This document shows, one piece after another, positions 25,550 to 35,533 of a DNA stretch of 64,000 nt (position 1 is the stretch's first letter; the number at the start of each line of letters is the position of its first letter). Source of the stretch: Sphingobium subterraneum. GTDB taxonomy: Bacteria; Pseudomonadota; Alphaproteobacteria; Sphingomonadales; Sphingomonadaceae. The DNA is taken from NCBI RefSeq assembly GCF_014199435.1, contig NZ_JACIJP010000001.1:434001-498000 (forward strand), read 5' to 3'. The notes below the pieces were generated by a model. It made no database searches and had not been told where the DNA came from. It saw only the letters and a list, made by a program, of their open reading frames with translations. The position numbers were made by a program, and so were the translations under genes.

Positions 25550-27088
25550 TTAGCGGATCGCTATCGCCGCGTCAGCCAAATCCTCGACCCTGCCCGCATC
25601 GTGCAGAAACGCACCGATCGCTGCATCCGCATTGTGCCGTTCGCTGTCCTCCGCGGAAACAAGGATCGCCACGGCACGCTGGTCATCGGCAAGCAGCCGC
25701 GCGCGCAACGTTGCGAGCTTGACCTGCGCAGCGCTGCCCGTGAGCGGTCCCCGGCCGACGCGATAGAAACTGACTACATGCCGCACGACGGGGCCGGGGG
25801 CGGTGATCTGTTCCCCCCGTGCTTGCCCGGGCGCGGATGCGGGCGACGACCAGACCCATTCGCTGTCCGGGTCGGCCGCGCCCTGCCCGAAGCCCACCAG
25901 TTCGCGCCCCTCCCCCTGCCGCGCGTAACGGGCAATGACCACATCCACGACATGGCCGCGGGCATCGGCAAAGCGCCCCTGCACGAACCCGTCGGCGCCA
26001 TCGAAGCGCGGTTTCCAGGGATAGGCTTGCGGCATGGCGCTCCGCTGCCAACCCGTAATAGTGGGCAGACCGAAAGCAACGGGCAGAGGCTGGCTGCGCA
26101 CCGCCGACACCATGCTCCACGCGGGACCGGCGAGCAGCAGCGCGAGGGCCATACCAACCGTGCTGGATACCGGTCGTGCCACCACCCCCGCGAGTGGGAT
26201 GTTGCGCGGATCGAACGGCACCTCGCCGGGCTTGCGATCGAAGAACGGCCATGCCGTCGCCATCACCGCCGCCATGACCAGACCGAAGAACAGCCAGCCA
26301 TAGACGACATGATCGAACCCCACGGCCGCATCGACGCTCGTCTTGTGGGCTACGTAGATCGTCGCGAACGCCCGCACGCCATTCGCCAGCACCGACAGGC
26401 CCAACGCACTCGCCAGAAACAGCGCCCGCCTCGTCCACGATCGGAAGCAGACATGGCACACGAGCACGCCATAGGCCGCCATCGCGATCACGAATTTCGC
26501 GCCGGAACAGGCCTCGGCCACCTCGAAATATCCGCTGGGGATGGTGATAAAGATGCCCTCGATATGCGCGGGCACCCCCACCATGCCCAGCAGAGCCATG
26601 GCGATCTTCGCGGTCAGCAATTGCAGGGGCGGCACGATCTCGGCCCCGAACGGCACCATGAAGAACGCATAGCAGAGCGGAAACACCAGCCCGCGACCGA
26701 CCGCTGGCCCCAGCATCCCCAGCACCGCGCCCTGTATCATCATGACTAGCCCGAAATGGCGGATCATGCCCACGCCCGCCGCGTCACCCACCAGCCAGGC
26801 AAAATTGCCCGCCGCCACCCATGCCAGCCCCGGCATCCAGACTGTCGGATCGATCATCCGCAGCGCCGCACGGCGTTGCTGCACCAACCAGCCGATCAGC
26901 AGCGGCACGAACAGGCAATGGCTGAAGGTCGAGGACGTCCACCAGATCGTCACGAGATCGAAGACGTCATGCGCGAACAGGATCAAGATCGCTGCCGCCA
27001 CCGCCAACAGCCCGGCAAGATGGCGCGTCCAGGTATCGCGCAGGTCGATGCGGCCCGCATCCATGAGGTGACCGGCAAGCGCTCTCAC
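25550..27088 (-). CDS. xrtA: Exosortase A fused to EpsI domain
   Basis: 512-residue membrane protein. The N-terminal 280 residues have about eight transmembrane helices and the exosortase triad: Cys194 in EVAEACSGAKF, Arg239 in LANGVRAFATIY and His260 in GFDHVVYGWLFF. After an arginine-rich linker the C-terminal 200 residues form the soluble EpsI domain (DGADGFVQGRF, VVIARYARQGEGRELVGFG). Exosortases cleave and transfer PEP-CTERM-type proteins, possibly to EPS or another acceptor. The stop and start overlap as ATGA with the glycosyltransferase gene upstream. No obvious substrate protein is encoded in this window. Confidence 0.95.
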   Translation of the reverse strand: MRALAGHLMDAGRIDLRDTWTRHLAGLLAVAAAILILFAHDVFDLVTIWWTSSTFSHCLFVPLLIGWLVQQRRAALRMIDPTVWMPGLAWVAAGNFAWLVGDAAGVGMIRHFGLVMMIQGAVLGMLGPAVGRGLVFPLCYAFFMVPFGAEIVPPLQLLTAKIAMALLGMVGVPAHIEGIFITIPSGYFEVAEACSGAKFVIAMAAYGVLVCHVCFRSWTRRALFLASALGLSVLANGVRAFATIYVAHKTSVDAAVGFDHVVYGWLFFGLVMAAVMATAWPFFDRKPGEVPFDPRNIPLAGVVARPVSSTVGMALALLLAGPAWSMVSAVRSQPLPVAFGLPTITGWQRSAMPQAYPWKPRFDGADGFVQGRFADARGHVVDVVIARYARQGEGRELVGFGQGAADPDSEWVWSSPASAPGQARGEQITAPGPVVRHVVSFYRVGRGPLTGSAAQVKLATLRARLLADDQRAVAILVSAEDSERHNADAAIGAFLHDAGRVEDLADAAIAIR

Positions 27089-28311
27089 GACCCTGTGTTT
27101 CCAGACAGCATTGCCGGCAAAGCTGCGAGCTTCGCGGACCAGGCGTAGCGCTCTTCCATTCGCGCCCGCGCCGCCCGCCCAAGCGCTCCGGCCAGATCAC
27201 GCTGCGCAATCAGAGCGATCACGTTTGCCGCCTCGGTCGCGCTGTCCGGTGCGACCAGCAGATGCTCTCCATCGTGCGCATCGATCCCGGCTGCGGCATC
27301 CGGAGACGCCACGACAGGGCGTCCCATCGCCATCGCCTCAAGCACCTTGTTCTGGATGCCGCGCGCGATGCGCAGGGGCGCGACGACAACATCGGCTGCG
27401 GCCAGCCAGCCGCGTACGTCGGCCACTGCTCCCGTCACAAAAACGCCGGGCGTAGGTCCCAAGGCCAGCACCGACGGGGCGGGATTGCGTCCGACGATGG
27501 CAAAGCGGGCGTCGGGATAGGCGGCCCGGATCGACGGCAAGGCCTCGCGCACGAAATGGGTCACAGCCTCGATGTTCGGGCGATAATCCATCTGGCCGGT
27601 AAAGACGATCAGCGGACCCTCTCCCCGCTCCTCCTTCGAAAGAGCCGGAAAATCCGCCGACGGATTGAAGAAACCAAGGTCGACCCCGTTTTCCAGTGCG
27701 CGCACGGTGATGGGGTCGAATCCGGCCTCGGCGCGGAACAGCGCCGCTTCCGCCTCGCTCACAAACAGGGAAAGGTCGGCGCGCTGCGCGACCGCGCGTT
27801 CGAACGCAAACAGCTTGCGTCCTTCCCGCCGGTTGATCCAGCCCATCGGCCCGCGCTGGCTCAATCCATAAGCGCTGTATTTGGCACTGTCGAAGTCGAC
27901 GAAATCCATCACGAACCGCACACCTTCGGGCAAGGCGGGCACATAATGCGCCATCTGCACGGAATAGCCGACAACCCAGCGGATCGGCCGCTCGGCCATC
28001 GTTCGCGCCACCCAGCGGTGCAGGTCCGGCTTGTCATAGAGGGAAACGAGAAGGGGTTGACCCTTTGCAATCCCCGCAACACCTGCGGCTACGCGCGATC
28101 GGTCGCGCATCGTGACGCACTGGCTGGCCGTGATTTCCGCCATGGCGTCGGCAAAGCCCAGATCGCGCGTATCATCGGCAAAGCAGCCGACATGCACGGG
28201 CGCGATGGCACTCAGCGCCTGGAGCAGATGATAGGATCGGATCTTGTCGCCGCGATCCGGCGGGAAGGGAATCCGGTGGCACAGAAACAAGATTTCGCCC
28301 GGCGAGGTCAT
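27085..28311 (-). CDS. XrtA/PEP-CTERM system glycosyltransferase (TIGR03087-type)
   Basis: 408-residue GT-B glycosyltransferase of the GT4-like group. The start is ILFLCHRIPFPPDRGDKIRSYHLLQAL, with the mid-domain FTGQMDYRPNIEAVTHFV and the donor-site region VTGAVADVRGWLAAADVVVAPLRIARGIQNKVLEAMAMGRP. ATG 28311 is preceded by GAGGGGCGG about 5 bases upstream; a longer frame begins upstream but overlaps the FemAB gene. It presumably adds a sugar during assembly of the XrtA-linked polysaccharide. Confidence 0.92.
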   Translation of the reverse strand: MTSPGEILFLCHRIPFPPDRGDKIRSYHLLQALSAIAPVHVGCFADDTRDLGFADAMAEITASQCVTMRDRSRVAAGVAGIAKGQPLLVSLYDKPDLHRWVARTMAERPIRWVVGYSVQMAHYVPALPEGVRFVMDFVDFDSAKYSAYGLSQRGPMGWINRREGRKLFAFERAVAQRADLSLFVSEAEAALFRAEAGFDPITVRALENGVDLGFFNPSADFPALSKEERGEGPLIVFTGQMDYRPNIEAVTHFVREALPSIRAAYPDARFAIVGRNPAPSVLALGPTPGVFVTGAVADVRGWLAAADVVVAPLRIARGIQNKVLEAMAMGRPVVASPDAAAGIDAHDGEHLLVAPDSATEAANVIALIAQRDLAGALGRAARARMEERYAWSAKLAALPAMLSGNTGS

Positions 28312-28322
28312 GACGCCGCCCC

Positions 28323-29378
28323 TCAGCCCAGCCCGCGCGCGATATGCGGACCGATCCAGCTCGCAAGCGGCAGGGGAAGCTTCTTCCAAAGTTCCACCTT
28401 TTTCTGATATTGCGGCGACAAAGGATTGATATCACGGACTTCCTGCCCCGCAGCCGCGCGCATGGCATAGGTCAGGGGAACGCCGTCAAAGCCCCATGTC
28501 TTCTTCCACGCCGCCGGACCGGTACCGACCTTCGAACGCCCGAAATCGAACGTTGTGCAGCCACGCGCACGCGCGTGATTCATCAGGGCGTAATAAGCGA
28601 CTTCATTGGATCGCAGCCCCCGCGCCACCGCCCGTGCGCCGTGCCAGTACGGCATGCACGCGCCATTGTGATACAGGCTTAGGATCGTGGTGACCGGCTC
28701 CCCGTCCTTGGAAACCATGATAATGTCCGCATCATCGCCAAAGCCATGCAGAACGGCCGCAAACAGCGCCTTCGGGAAAACGGGCGTGCCCAGACGGTGC
28801 ACGTTCTCCGCATAAAGCCGATAGTGGATGTCGAGCAGATCCACGTCATTGCCGATGCGGATGTCGAGGCCGTTCTCCAGTCCCTTGCGCAGCTCTGCAC
28901 GGTGCTTGCGCGGCACGGCGAGCAATTGCGCCTCGTCGTCCGCCTCCAGCGCCTTGGCAAACCCGAGATAACTGTCCGCCTTGCGTGCCCAACCCGTATC
29001 GGGCAGCAGTCCGCCGCGCAGTTCCGCCGTCGGGCAACTATGGCTCTCGGCCAGCGCCCAGCACGCATCGGCCAGAGCATTCGCAACGGCCCGATCATCC
29101 GCCAGAATGCCGCCGTCCACCGCAAAGCCGCTCGACACCAGCGCGCGACCGAACAGCGGCGAATGGACCAACGTCAGCGGCAGGACTCCCGCGATGGCAC
29201 CCGACCGCCACGCGACCAGCGAGAGTGCCTCCTGCCCCGTGCCTTTCTCCACCGCCATAGACCAGATGGGGCGATGAAACGGCGCCGAATCCGCGCGCGC
29301 GCAAACCCACGCATCGATCGCCGCGACTTCATCGGCGTCGTCCAGCCGCAGAGGCGCGATGCGAAGGCCCGCGGTCAT
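28323..29378 (-). CDS. FemAB-family XrtA/PEP-CTERM system-associated protein
   Basis: 351-residue protein with a duplicated GNAT-like FemAB fold. Recognisable parts are PFHRPIWSMAVEKGTG, AVPRKHRAELRKGLENGLD, the central GDDADIIMVSKDGEPVTTILSLYHNGACMPYWHGA and the C-terminal TTFDFGRSKVGTGPAAWKKTWGF. FemAB proteins transfer aminoacyl groups from tRNA to amine acceptors, but the exosortase-linked group has unknown chemistry. The start ATG 29378 overlaps the deacetylase stop as ATGA. Confidence 0.9.
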   Translation of the reverse strand: MTAGLRIAPLRLDDADEVAAIDAWVCARADSAPFHRPIWSMAVEKGTGQEALSLVAWRSGAIAGVLPLTLVHSPLFGRALVSSGFAVDGGILADDRAVANALADACWALAESHSCPTAELRGGLLPDTGWARKADSYLGFAKALEADDEAQLLAVPRKHRAELRKGLENGLDIRIGNDVDLLDIHYRLYAENVHRLGTPVFPKALFAAVLHGFGDDADIIMVSKDGEPVTTILSLYHNGACMPYWHGARAVARGLRSNEVAYYALMNHARARGCTTFDFGRSKVGTGPAAWKKTWGFDGVPLTYAMRAAAGQEVRDINPLSPQYQKKVELWKKLPLPLASWIGPHIARGLG

Positions 29379-30217
29379 GCCGTCATTCCCTCCACCAGCG
29401 CATCGACCCGCCCCCAGCGGAAATCGCGCAGCAGTCGGCGCAGCTTGCCTTCCATCGCGGAGAGGTTGGCGTAATGACGGACTTTCGACCGCAGCGGCGC
29501 GTTCGGAACGCGGGGCTGGCCGGGGTCGATTTCCCATGGATGAAAATAGAGCACGGCCGGGTGGCCCTCGGCGTTGACCTGGCGGACCGCCCAGCGCGAA
29601 AATTCATAGGGCAGCATGCGAAAAAACCCTCCGCCGCCCGCCGCCAGCGTCCGACCGGCCAGTCGCGCTGTGGTGACCGGAAGCTCCAACAGGCCGCTTC
29701 CATCCACCGGACGCCAGCCAAAGCGCGGCGAGCCCGCCCAGCCATAATGATCGTGTCGAACGGGCGCGACGCTGCTCGAATAGGCGTAGCCTTCCTCGGC
29801 CAGCACAGCGTGCGCCCATGGCGTCTGCTGGTCGATCGAAAAACTCGGCGCGCGATAGCCGGTGACCGCGACTCCCCCGGCATCTTCAAGCAGTCGCCGT
29901 GATTTCCGCAGATCGGCCCGGAAAGCTTCCGCCGACAAGGTGAACACCCGCTGATGGTCGTAGCCGTGGCTCGCCAATTCGTGCCCCGCCGCAACAATTC
30001 GGCGGATCAGCGCCGGATAGCGCTCCGCCACCCATGCCAGCGTAAAGAAGGTGCCCTTCGCTCCGGCATCGTCGAACATCGCCAGTACAGCGTCTGTATT
30101 GCGTTCGACCCTGTGCTCGAACGACGGCCAGTCCGCCCGGTCCAGCGTCGATTCGAACGCACCGACCTGAAACCAATCCTCAATATCAACAGACAAGGCA
30201 TTGATAACAGATGACAT
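29375..30217 (-). CDS. XrtA system polysaccharide deacetylase
   Basis: 280-residue NodB-type deacetylase. Its start VINALSVDIEDWFQVGAFE carries the conserved Asp pair, followed by GTFFTLAWVAERYPALIRRIVAAGHELASHGYDHQRV (SHGYDH metal motif) and GYRAPSFSIDQQT. It presumably removes N- or O-acetyl groups from nascent EPS. GGGAGG lies 4 bases before ATG 30217; an ATG at 30220 immediately precedes it but is too close to the ribosome site. Confidence 0.93.
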   Translation of the reverse strand: MSSVINALSVDIEDWFQVGAFESTLDRADWPSFEHRVERNTDAVLAMFDDAGAKGTFFTLAWVAERYPALIRRIVAAGHELASHGYDHQRVFTLSAEAFRADLRKSRRLLEDAGGVAVTGYRAPSFSIDQQTPWAHAVLAEEGYAYSSSVAPVRHDHYGWAGSPRFGWRPVDGSGLLELPVTTARLAGRTLAAGGGGFFRMLPYEFSRWAVRQVNAEGHPAVLYFHPWEIDPGQPRVPNAPLRSKVRHYANLSAMEGKLRRLLRDFRWGRVDALVEGMTA

Positions 30218-30244
30218 CATGCCTCCCTGTTCTGCGCATAGCGA

Positions 30245-31444
30245 TTACGCGGCCAGATTGTTCGTCCCATCGCTTTCGACCCAGTCGACCAGCAAGGTCA
30301 AGACGCGACGCAGCGCAAGCTCCTGCTCCTCGCCCCGGGCTTCGGCCGCGTTTACCCGCTGCTCCATCTGTTCGACCCGGCTCAACACATGATCGCTGCC
30401 TGCGCCAAGCTGCGCAGTCAGGGTGATAGCACGGCGCAGCTCGTCCAGCTCATCGCGCATGCGGTGCAGTTCCAGCTGAATATCCGTATCGAGCGTTGGC
30501 CGCACGGGAGCGACCCGCTCGCCTTCCGGTTCCAGCTCGACGAATGCCATCTGGGTCTCGATTTCCCCTTCGGCCATATCGGGCTCTGCCGCGTCATCGA
30601 GCACAGAACTCCGCACCGCTTCCGGCATGGCGTCGGCATCCAGACCCATGTCGGCCGCGACGGCCTGTACCACCGGCCCGTCAATCTCATGCAGCCGGTC
30701 GATCGCGCCGAGCAGCAGCACGCGGCTCATCAGCGCGTTGATCCGGCGCGGAATGCCGTCGGTCGCCGCATATACTGACGCAAAAGCGTCGGCGGTGAAG
30801 CGGGGATTGCCCTGCCACCCGACAAGCGAAAGGCGATGCGCGATATAGGGTTCCACCTCGCTCGCCAGCATCGGATCGAGATGATGGGTGGCAATGACAC
30901 GCTGGCGCAGCTGCTCCAGTTCGGGGGATTTCAGCAGATCGCGGAACTCCGGCTGCCCCAGCAGGAAAATCTGCAGCAGAGCCTGTCCGCCCAGCTGAAA
31001 ATTGCTCAGCATGCGCAGCTCTTCCAGTGCGGACACTGGCAGGTTCTGCCCTTCGTCGACGATCAGCAGCGTGCGCAGCCCCTTGCGCGCCTGGCTGTGC
31101 AGGAACGCCTCGATCTTCTGCAACAGCTGCCCTTTTGCGACGCCGTCCGTGGCGATCCCGAAATTCTGCGCGGCAAGGCGCAGCATGTCGTCGCCCTCCA
31201 CCTGCGTCGACACGATCTTGACCGCCGTCAGCCGCTGCGGATCGATGGTCGCCATCAGATGCCCGACCAGCGTGGTCTTGCCCGCGCCGATGTCACCGGT
31301 GATGACGATGAACCCTTCGCCCTGCGCAAGGCCATAGCCGAGGTAGGACAAGGCCTTCCGATGCGTCGCGCTCTCGAAATAGAAATGCGGGTCTGGGGTG
31401 AGCTGGAACGGCCGCCCCTTCAGTTCATAGAATTGATCGTACAT
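30245..31444 (-). CDS. XrtA/PEP-CTERM system-associated AAA ATPase
   Basis: 399-residue ExeA/GspA-like ATPase: MYDQFYELKGRPFQLTPDP at the N-terminus, Walker A ITGDIGAGKTTLVGHL (about residues 47-62), and Walker B TLLIVDEGQNLP. The C-terminal 120 residues form an acidic, partly coiled region (LELHRMRDELDELRRAI). This gene is a marker of XrtA loci and probably energises an assembly or export step. Confidence 0.93.
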   Translation of the reverse strand: MYDQFYELKGRPFQLTPDPHFYFESATHRKALSYLGYGLAQGEGFIVITGDIGAGKTTLVGHLMATIDPQRLTAVKIVSTQVEGDDMLRLAAQNFGIATDGVAKGQLLQKIEAFLHSQARKGLRTLLIVDEGQNLPVSALEELRMLSNFQLGGQALLQIFLLGQPEFRDLLKSPELEQLRQRVIATHHLDPMLASEVEPYIAHRLSLVGWQGNPRFTADAFASVYAATDGIPRRINALMSRVLLLGAIDRLHEIDGPVVQAVAADMGLDADAMPEAVRSSVLDDAAEPDMAEGEIETQMAFVELEPEGERVAPVRPTLDTDIQLELHRMRDELDELRRAITLTAQLGAGSDHVLSRVEQMEQRVNAAEARGEEQELALRRVLTLLVDWVESDGTNNLAA

Positions 31445-31455
31445 CGCGTGAACTC

Positions 31456-33051
31456 CTAGAACTGATACCGCATGCCGACCTGGCCGAGCGCGGAGATGAT
31501 CGCGTCGAGCCCGGCGGGATCGACGGAATCCACGCCCAGGGACGCCTGCGCGCTCAGACGGCGGCCAAAGCTGCGGCTGTAGGTGACATAGCTGCCGAGG
31601 TTGGTGACATCGATGCCCCCCCGCCCCGCATTGTAGAAATTGCCGTAAACCGTCGCATCCAGCGAGGCGTCATTGTCGAACCGGTAACCGGCGAACAGGT
31701 CGGCGTAATAATTTTCGTCCTTCGCGCCGTTGATCGCGGCAAAGACGCTGCTGTTCGGCGCGATGAATTTGCGCTGCGCATAGCCCGCGCCCGCGCCCAT
31801 GCTCCACCGGCCTGCCGTACGGCTATATTGCCCGGCAATGCCGCGATGATGATAGTTGGCCGACGTGATGCCGGTAAGTGCGTCGTTGAAGCACGCGCCG
31901 CCACCCTGATCGCCGTTGACGCAGCCCGTCAGGTCGCCGCTGAAAGGATTGCGGCGCGCGTCAAAGCTGGTCGGCAGGTCGTCGAGATTGCGCCCCAGCG
32001 CGCGGCCGAAGCTGTCGACCGTATCGAACAAAGCGATATTGACCGCGCTGTTCGGGCTCGGTTGCCAGCTGAAGCTCCCCACATAATGCATCGAATCATA
32101 ACGCCGCCCGACCCGCAGTTCGAGCGAGGTACGACGGCTTGGCCGCCACAACACGCCTGCGTCCCAAATGAGGCCATCGCTGTCATAAGCGAGCAGGCGC
32201 GGCGAGGTCGGGTCTGTCACCAGTCGCCCGCCGCTTCCCAGAACCGGAAAGCCATTATTGTCGAGCAAGGCGCCGCGCTGGCTGATCCTTATCCTCTCAT
32301 ATCCGACGCCACCAACAAGCGCGAGCGTCGGCGCGACCGGCACGGTCACGTCGCCGCGTATCCATTTGTCGTCATAACGCTGGTCGAGTTCGCTCGTGTC
32401 CTCATGGTCCCAGCCCGCGCCCAGTGCCCAGCCAAACGGCAGCACGCCCGGCTGCATCCCGATTGACGCCGTTGCCGACTGGAACACGCTGTCGCTGAAC
32501 GCCCCCAGGCCGCTGGGGCCCGCGAAGTTGACGTCGTCCTCCACCCGCGCATAGCCCAGGCGATAAGCGGCGTTGACCGAAAACTCGCCAATCCGGCTGG
32601 TGAACGTCGGGCCGACATAGGCAGAATACACCTGTGTGGTGGACGAACCGGCGCTCGCGCCGTTGCCCAAGTTGAACCCGTCCGTCCGCGCCCGCGTGGC
32701 AAGTGCCCCGCCCTCAATGCTGAGTTTATCGGGAATCAGGCTATAGCGCGCGCTGGCAATGCCGGACAGCACGTCCTGATCGGGCGTGGCGCGGTTCCAT
32801 CCGAACTGATGCTCATATTGCACGTCGATCTGTGCTTCCGCGCGCCGCGTGGCGATGTTCGCACTGACCCCGGCAACGACCGAGGTATAGGTGAGGACGT
32901 CGCCATTGCCACCTTTCAGGTCCGTGACGACCGTCTGGTCAACCTCGATATAGGGCGAGATCGTGGTGCGCGTGCGCGCCTGCGCCTCTGCTCCAGCGGC
33001 GCATAGCACCAGCCCCGGCGCGATGGCGCGCAACATTGCTCGGCCGAACAT
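31456..33051 (-). CDS. XrtA/PEP-CTERM system-associated outer-membrane beta-barrel protein
   Basis: 531-residue protein with a signal peptide ending near AAGAEAQA, followed by a series of amphipathic beta strands with repeated aromatic girdle patterns (ISPYIEVDQTVVTDL, SVNAAYRLGYARVED, NYYADLFAGYRFDND) and a C-terminal strand ending GMRYQF with terminal Phe. It matches the TIGR03016-type outer-membrane component of XrtA loci. It may be the outer-membrane passage for the polysaccharide. The gene is two bases downstream of the kinase gene. Confidence 0.88.
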   Translation of the reverse strand: MFGRAMLRAIAPGLVLCAAGAEAQARTRTTISPYIEVDQTVVTDLKGGNGDVLTYTSVVAGVSANIATRRAEAQIDVQYEHQFGWNRATPDQDVLSGIASARYSLIPDKLSIEGGALATRARTDGFNLGNGASAGSSTTQVYSAYVGPTFTSRIGEFSVNAAYRLGYARVEDDVNFAGPSGLGAFSDSVFQSATASIGMQPGVLPFGWALGAGWDHEDTSELDQRYDDKWIRGDVTVPVAPTLALVGGVGYERIRISQRGALLDNNGFPVLGSGGRLVTDPTSPRLLAYDSDGLIWDAGVLWRPSRRTSLELRVGRRYDSMHYVGSFSWQPSPNSAVNIALFDTVDSFGRALGRNLDDLPTSFDARRNPFSGDLTGCVNGDQGGGACFNDALTGITSANYHHRGIAGQYSRTAGRWSMGAGAGYAQRKFIAPNSSVFAAINGAKDENYYADLFAGYRFDNDASLDATVYGNFYNAGRGGIDVTNLGSYVTYSRSFGRRLSAQASLGVDSVDPAGLDAIISALGQVGMRYQF

Positions 33052-33053
33052 GG

Positions 33054-33989
33054 TCAGCCCCCCTTCCCGTAATAGCTGCCGAAGCGGCGTCCGCTGGCAG
33101 AGAATTTCACCCCGTTGAGCAGCAGCTCGATATGCCCGCAGCCGCGCAGCAGGTCGGCGGCATCACGCAAGGTCGTCTCGGTCGTCCGGTCGGCCCGCAC
33201 CACCAGCAGCGTCTGCCCGACATGGCTGGCCAGCACCGAGGCGGGAGAGGCGGACAGCAGCGGCGGCGAATCGAAGATCACCACCCGCTCGGGCCGTCCC
33301 GCGACCAGCGCATCAAGGATCGCGTCGGTCCGCGTGGACGCGAGATGCTCACTGTCGTTGTGGGTAGCGGTCCCGGCGGGCAGCACACTAAATGACGGCA
33401 CATCGGTGCGCAGCACGCAATCCTCGATCGCCACGCGCGGGTCGACCAGAGCGTCCATCATCCCGGTTTCACCGGAAAGGCCCAGCGCCGCCGGGATAGA
33501 AGGCTTGCCGAAATCCGCGTCGACCAGCAGCACTTCCAGATCGCTCTCCGCCGCCAGCGAGACAGCGAGGTTGATCGCGCAGAATGTCTTGCCGTCCCCC
33601 GGATGCGCCGAAGCAACGAGGATCAGGTTGCCATTGGGCAGCGCGTCCTGATGCTTGGTGCCGCGAATCGTCGCGAGCAGCGCGCGCTTGATGATGCGGA
33701 ACTCTTCGCTGACCCCGCTGACGGGGCCACCGGGGACGAGATAGCCCGCCTCGGCCATTTTACCGCGGTCAAGCGGCTGAACCGGGCGAGTCCAGTCGCG
33801 CGCACGAGGCTTGGCGAAGGAAACCGTCGTATCCTGCACAACGGCAGGCTCGGGCGTGACGGGCGGCATGGCGTCGGCGGGGATCGTCACCGGCGGCAAT
33901 CCCTTGCCCCGCAGCGCCGCGCCAAAATCATAAAGGTCCGCCGCGCGTTCGAGCAGACCCTTGCCGGGGATAGGGCTATGCTTGGTCAT
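33054..33989 (-). CDS. XrtA-associated tyrosine autokinase
   Basis: 311-residue BY-kinase domain protein controlling EPS chain synthesis. Walker A is ASAHPGDGKTFCAINLAVSLA, Walker A' is VLLVDADFGKPSIP and Walker B is VVIFDSPPLL. The C-terminus ends GRRFGSYYGKGG with a short Tyr pair instead of the long tyrosine cluster of Wzc-type kinases. ATG 33989 has GGGGAGCG upstream. It pairs with the chain-length determinant encoded ten bases upstream as a separate membrane activator. Confidence 0.93.
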   Translation of the reverse strand: MTKHSPIPGKGLLERAADLYDFGAALRGKGLPPVTIPADAMPPVTPEPAVVQDTTVSFAKPRARDWTRPVQPLDRGKMAEAGYLVPGGPVSGVSEEFRIIKRALLATIRGTKHQDALPNGNLILVASAHPGDGKTFCAINLAVSLAAESDLEVLLVDADFGKPSIPAALGLSGETGMMDALVDPRVAIEDCVLRTDVPSFSVLPAGTATHNDSEHLASTRTDAILDALVAGRPERVVIFDSPPLLSASPASVLASHVGQTLLVVRADRTTETTLRDAADLLRGCGHIELLLNGVKFSASGRRFGSYYGKGG

Positions 33990-33999
33990 ATCGCTCCCC

Positions 34000-35505
34000 T
34001 CACGCCAGACTGCGCTGAACAAATTCGACGACGATCAGGAGCGCGCACGCGCCGACCAGCGCCCCGCTGCCGCCTGCGAACAGCTTGAGCCTGCGCTTGC
34101 GTTCAACGAGTTGCGCGGGATTGAGTGTTTCCGTCACCGAACCGATCACCGCCAGACCGGCCGCCTTCTGCAAGCGGGCCGCCGTAGGGAAGGTGGCGCG
34201 AACTTGCCCCAGCCCAAACGCCGTACCGACGCCCGCGCCGATCCCGACAATCAGCACACCAACCAGCAACAACGGCCGGTTGGGCGAGGCCGGAGTACCC
34301 GACACGCTTGGCGGGTCGATCACGCGGAAGGAAATGTTGCGCGTTTCGGATTTCACATCGCCGCGCAGCCGCACATCCTCACGCGATGCGAGCAGCTTGT
34401 CGTACTGATCCTTGATGACGTCATAGTCGCGGTCCAAGCGTTCCTGCTCGGCGGCGATACCCGGCTCTTCCGTCTGGCGCGACGCCATGGCGTTGAGATC
34501 GGCCTGAATCTGCGCCTTGCGCGCCTGCAACGCCTGGGCCGTTGCCGCACGTTCCGCCTGCATGGACTTCAGCGATAGATAGGCCGGGTTGGGCGTACCG
34601 CCGCCCGCCACGCTGCCGCCCTGCGCCCGCAGCGCCGCGATCTGCCGTTGCAGCGCCACGACATCGGGGTGCTTTTCGGTCCATCCCCGTGCGCGCATTC
34701 CGGCCAGTTCCGCCTGAGCCGATGCCAGAGCACCGCCCCCGCCCGGGCCCGAAAGGCTGGGCGGCGTACCGGCAAGCTGGCCGTTCATCGCGGCAAGGGC
34801 GCTCTGCGCGCCCATGAGTTGCGATTCGATCTGGTTGAGTTCCGTTCGCGCCGCGTCCATCCGCTGGCTGATCGATCCCGCACCGGGCAGCAGCCCGACA
34901 TATTTCTGGGCAAACTCCACGCGTTTCTGTTCGGCAGCCTGCAACTGGCGCCCCAGACCCGCGATCTGCTGGTCGAGGAAGGCCACGCTCTGCTTCGCCT
35001 CGTCCCGGTCGCCGTCGATATTGGCTTCCTGGAAAATATCGATCAGCTTCTGCACCACCTGCGTCGCGACCTTGGCATTCGCACGGTCGGACATCGAACT
35101 GTCGGACATCGCCGCGCTGACCGAGATGAGATTGTCCTGATCAGCGACAACCTTGATCTTGTCGCGCAGCATCCCGACACGCCCGGCCATGTCGCGGTCG
35201 CTCGCCACCGTTCCGGCAAGGTCGGTGCCACGCACGACTTTCTCGAGATTGGCGGCGCTCGTCAGCGTTTGGCGGATGGAATCAAGATTTTTCTGCTGCT
35301 CCAACGGAGAAATTCCAACCTTATCCTGTAGATAGGATTGTGTTTGGACAAAAACTCGAGCTTTTGACTCGTAGCTGTTGGGGACCATTGCGACGGCCAG
35401 CCAGCCGAGCACACACACGCCCCAGGCCACCGCCAGCGCCACCCAGCGCCGGTTCCACACGCCGTGCAGCGCAATCAACAATTCGTCATACAGGCTCGAT
35501 GGCAT
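34000..35505 (-). CDS. XrtA system polysaccharide chain-length determinant (Wzz-like)
   Basis: 501-residue polysaccharide co-polymerase with two transmembrane helices (about residues 20-40 and 470-490) enclosing a long periplasmic coiled coil (AEQKRVEFAQKYVGLLPG, DAARTELNQIESQLMGAQSAL). The short cytosolic start MPSSLYDELLIALHGVWNRRW and the proline-rich segment before the second helix (DPPSVSGTPASPNRPLLL) are typical. It acts with the downstream tyrosine kinase and the export lipoprotein. Confidence 0.93.
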   Translation of the reverse strand: MPSSLYDELLIALHGVWNRRWVALAVAWGVCVLGWLAVAMVPNSYESKARVFVQTQSYLQDKVGISPLEQQKNLDSIRQTLTSAANLEKVVRGTDLAGTVASDRDMAGRVGMLRDKIKVVADQDNLISVSAAMSDSSMSDRANAKVATQVVQKLIDIFQEANIDGDRDEAKQSVAFLDQQIAGLGRQLQAAEQKRVEFAQKYVGLLPGAGSISQRMDAARTELNQIESQLMGAQSALAAMNGQLAGTPPSLSGPGGGGALASAQAELAGMRARGWTEKHPDVVALQRQIAALRAQGGSVAGGGTPNPAYLSLKSMQAERAATAQALQARKAQIQADLNAMASRQTEEPGIAAEQERLDRDYDVIKDQYDKLLASREDVRLRGDVKSETRNISFRVIDPPSVSGTPASPNRPLLLVGVLIVGIGAGVGTAFGLGQVRATFPTAARLQKAAGLAVIGSVTETLNPAQLVERKRRLKLFAGGSGALVGACALLIVVEFVQRSLA

Positions 35506-35533
35506 CAGGCTTGGCTCACTTCACGACTGCGCG

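Noticed and set aside
24538..28407. Plus-strand open frames of 381-403 codons over the amidotransferase, exosortase and glycosyltransferase genes
   Set aside because: All are antisense to genes with clear catalytic motifs and have the Arg/Gly/His-rich composition of GC-rich shadow frames.
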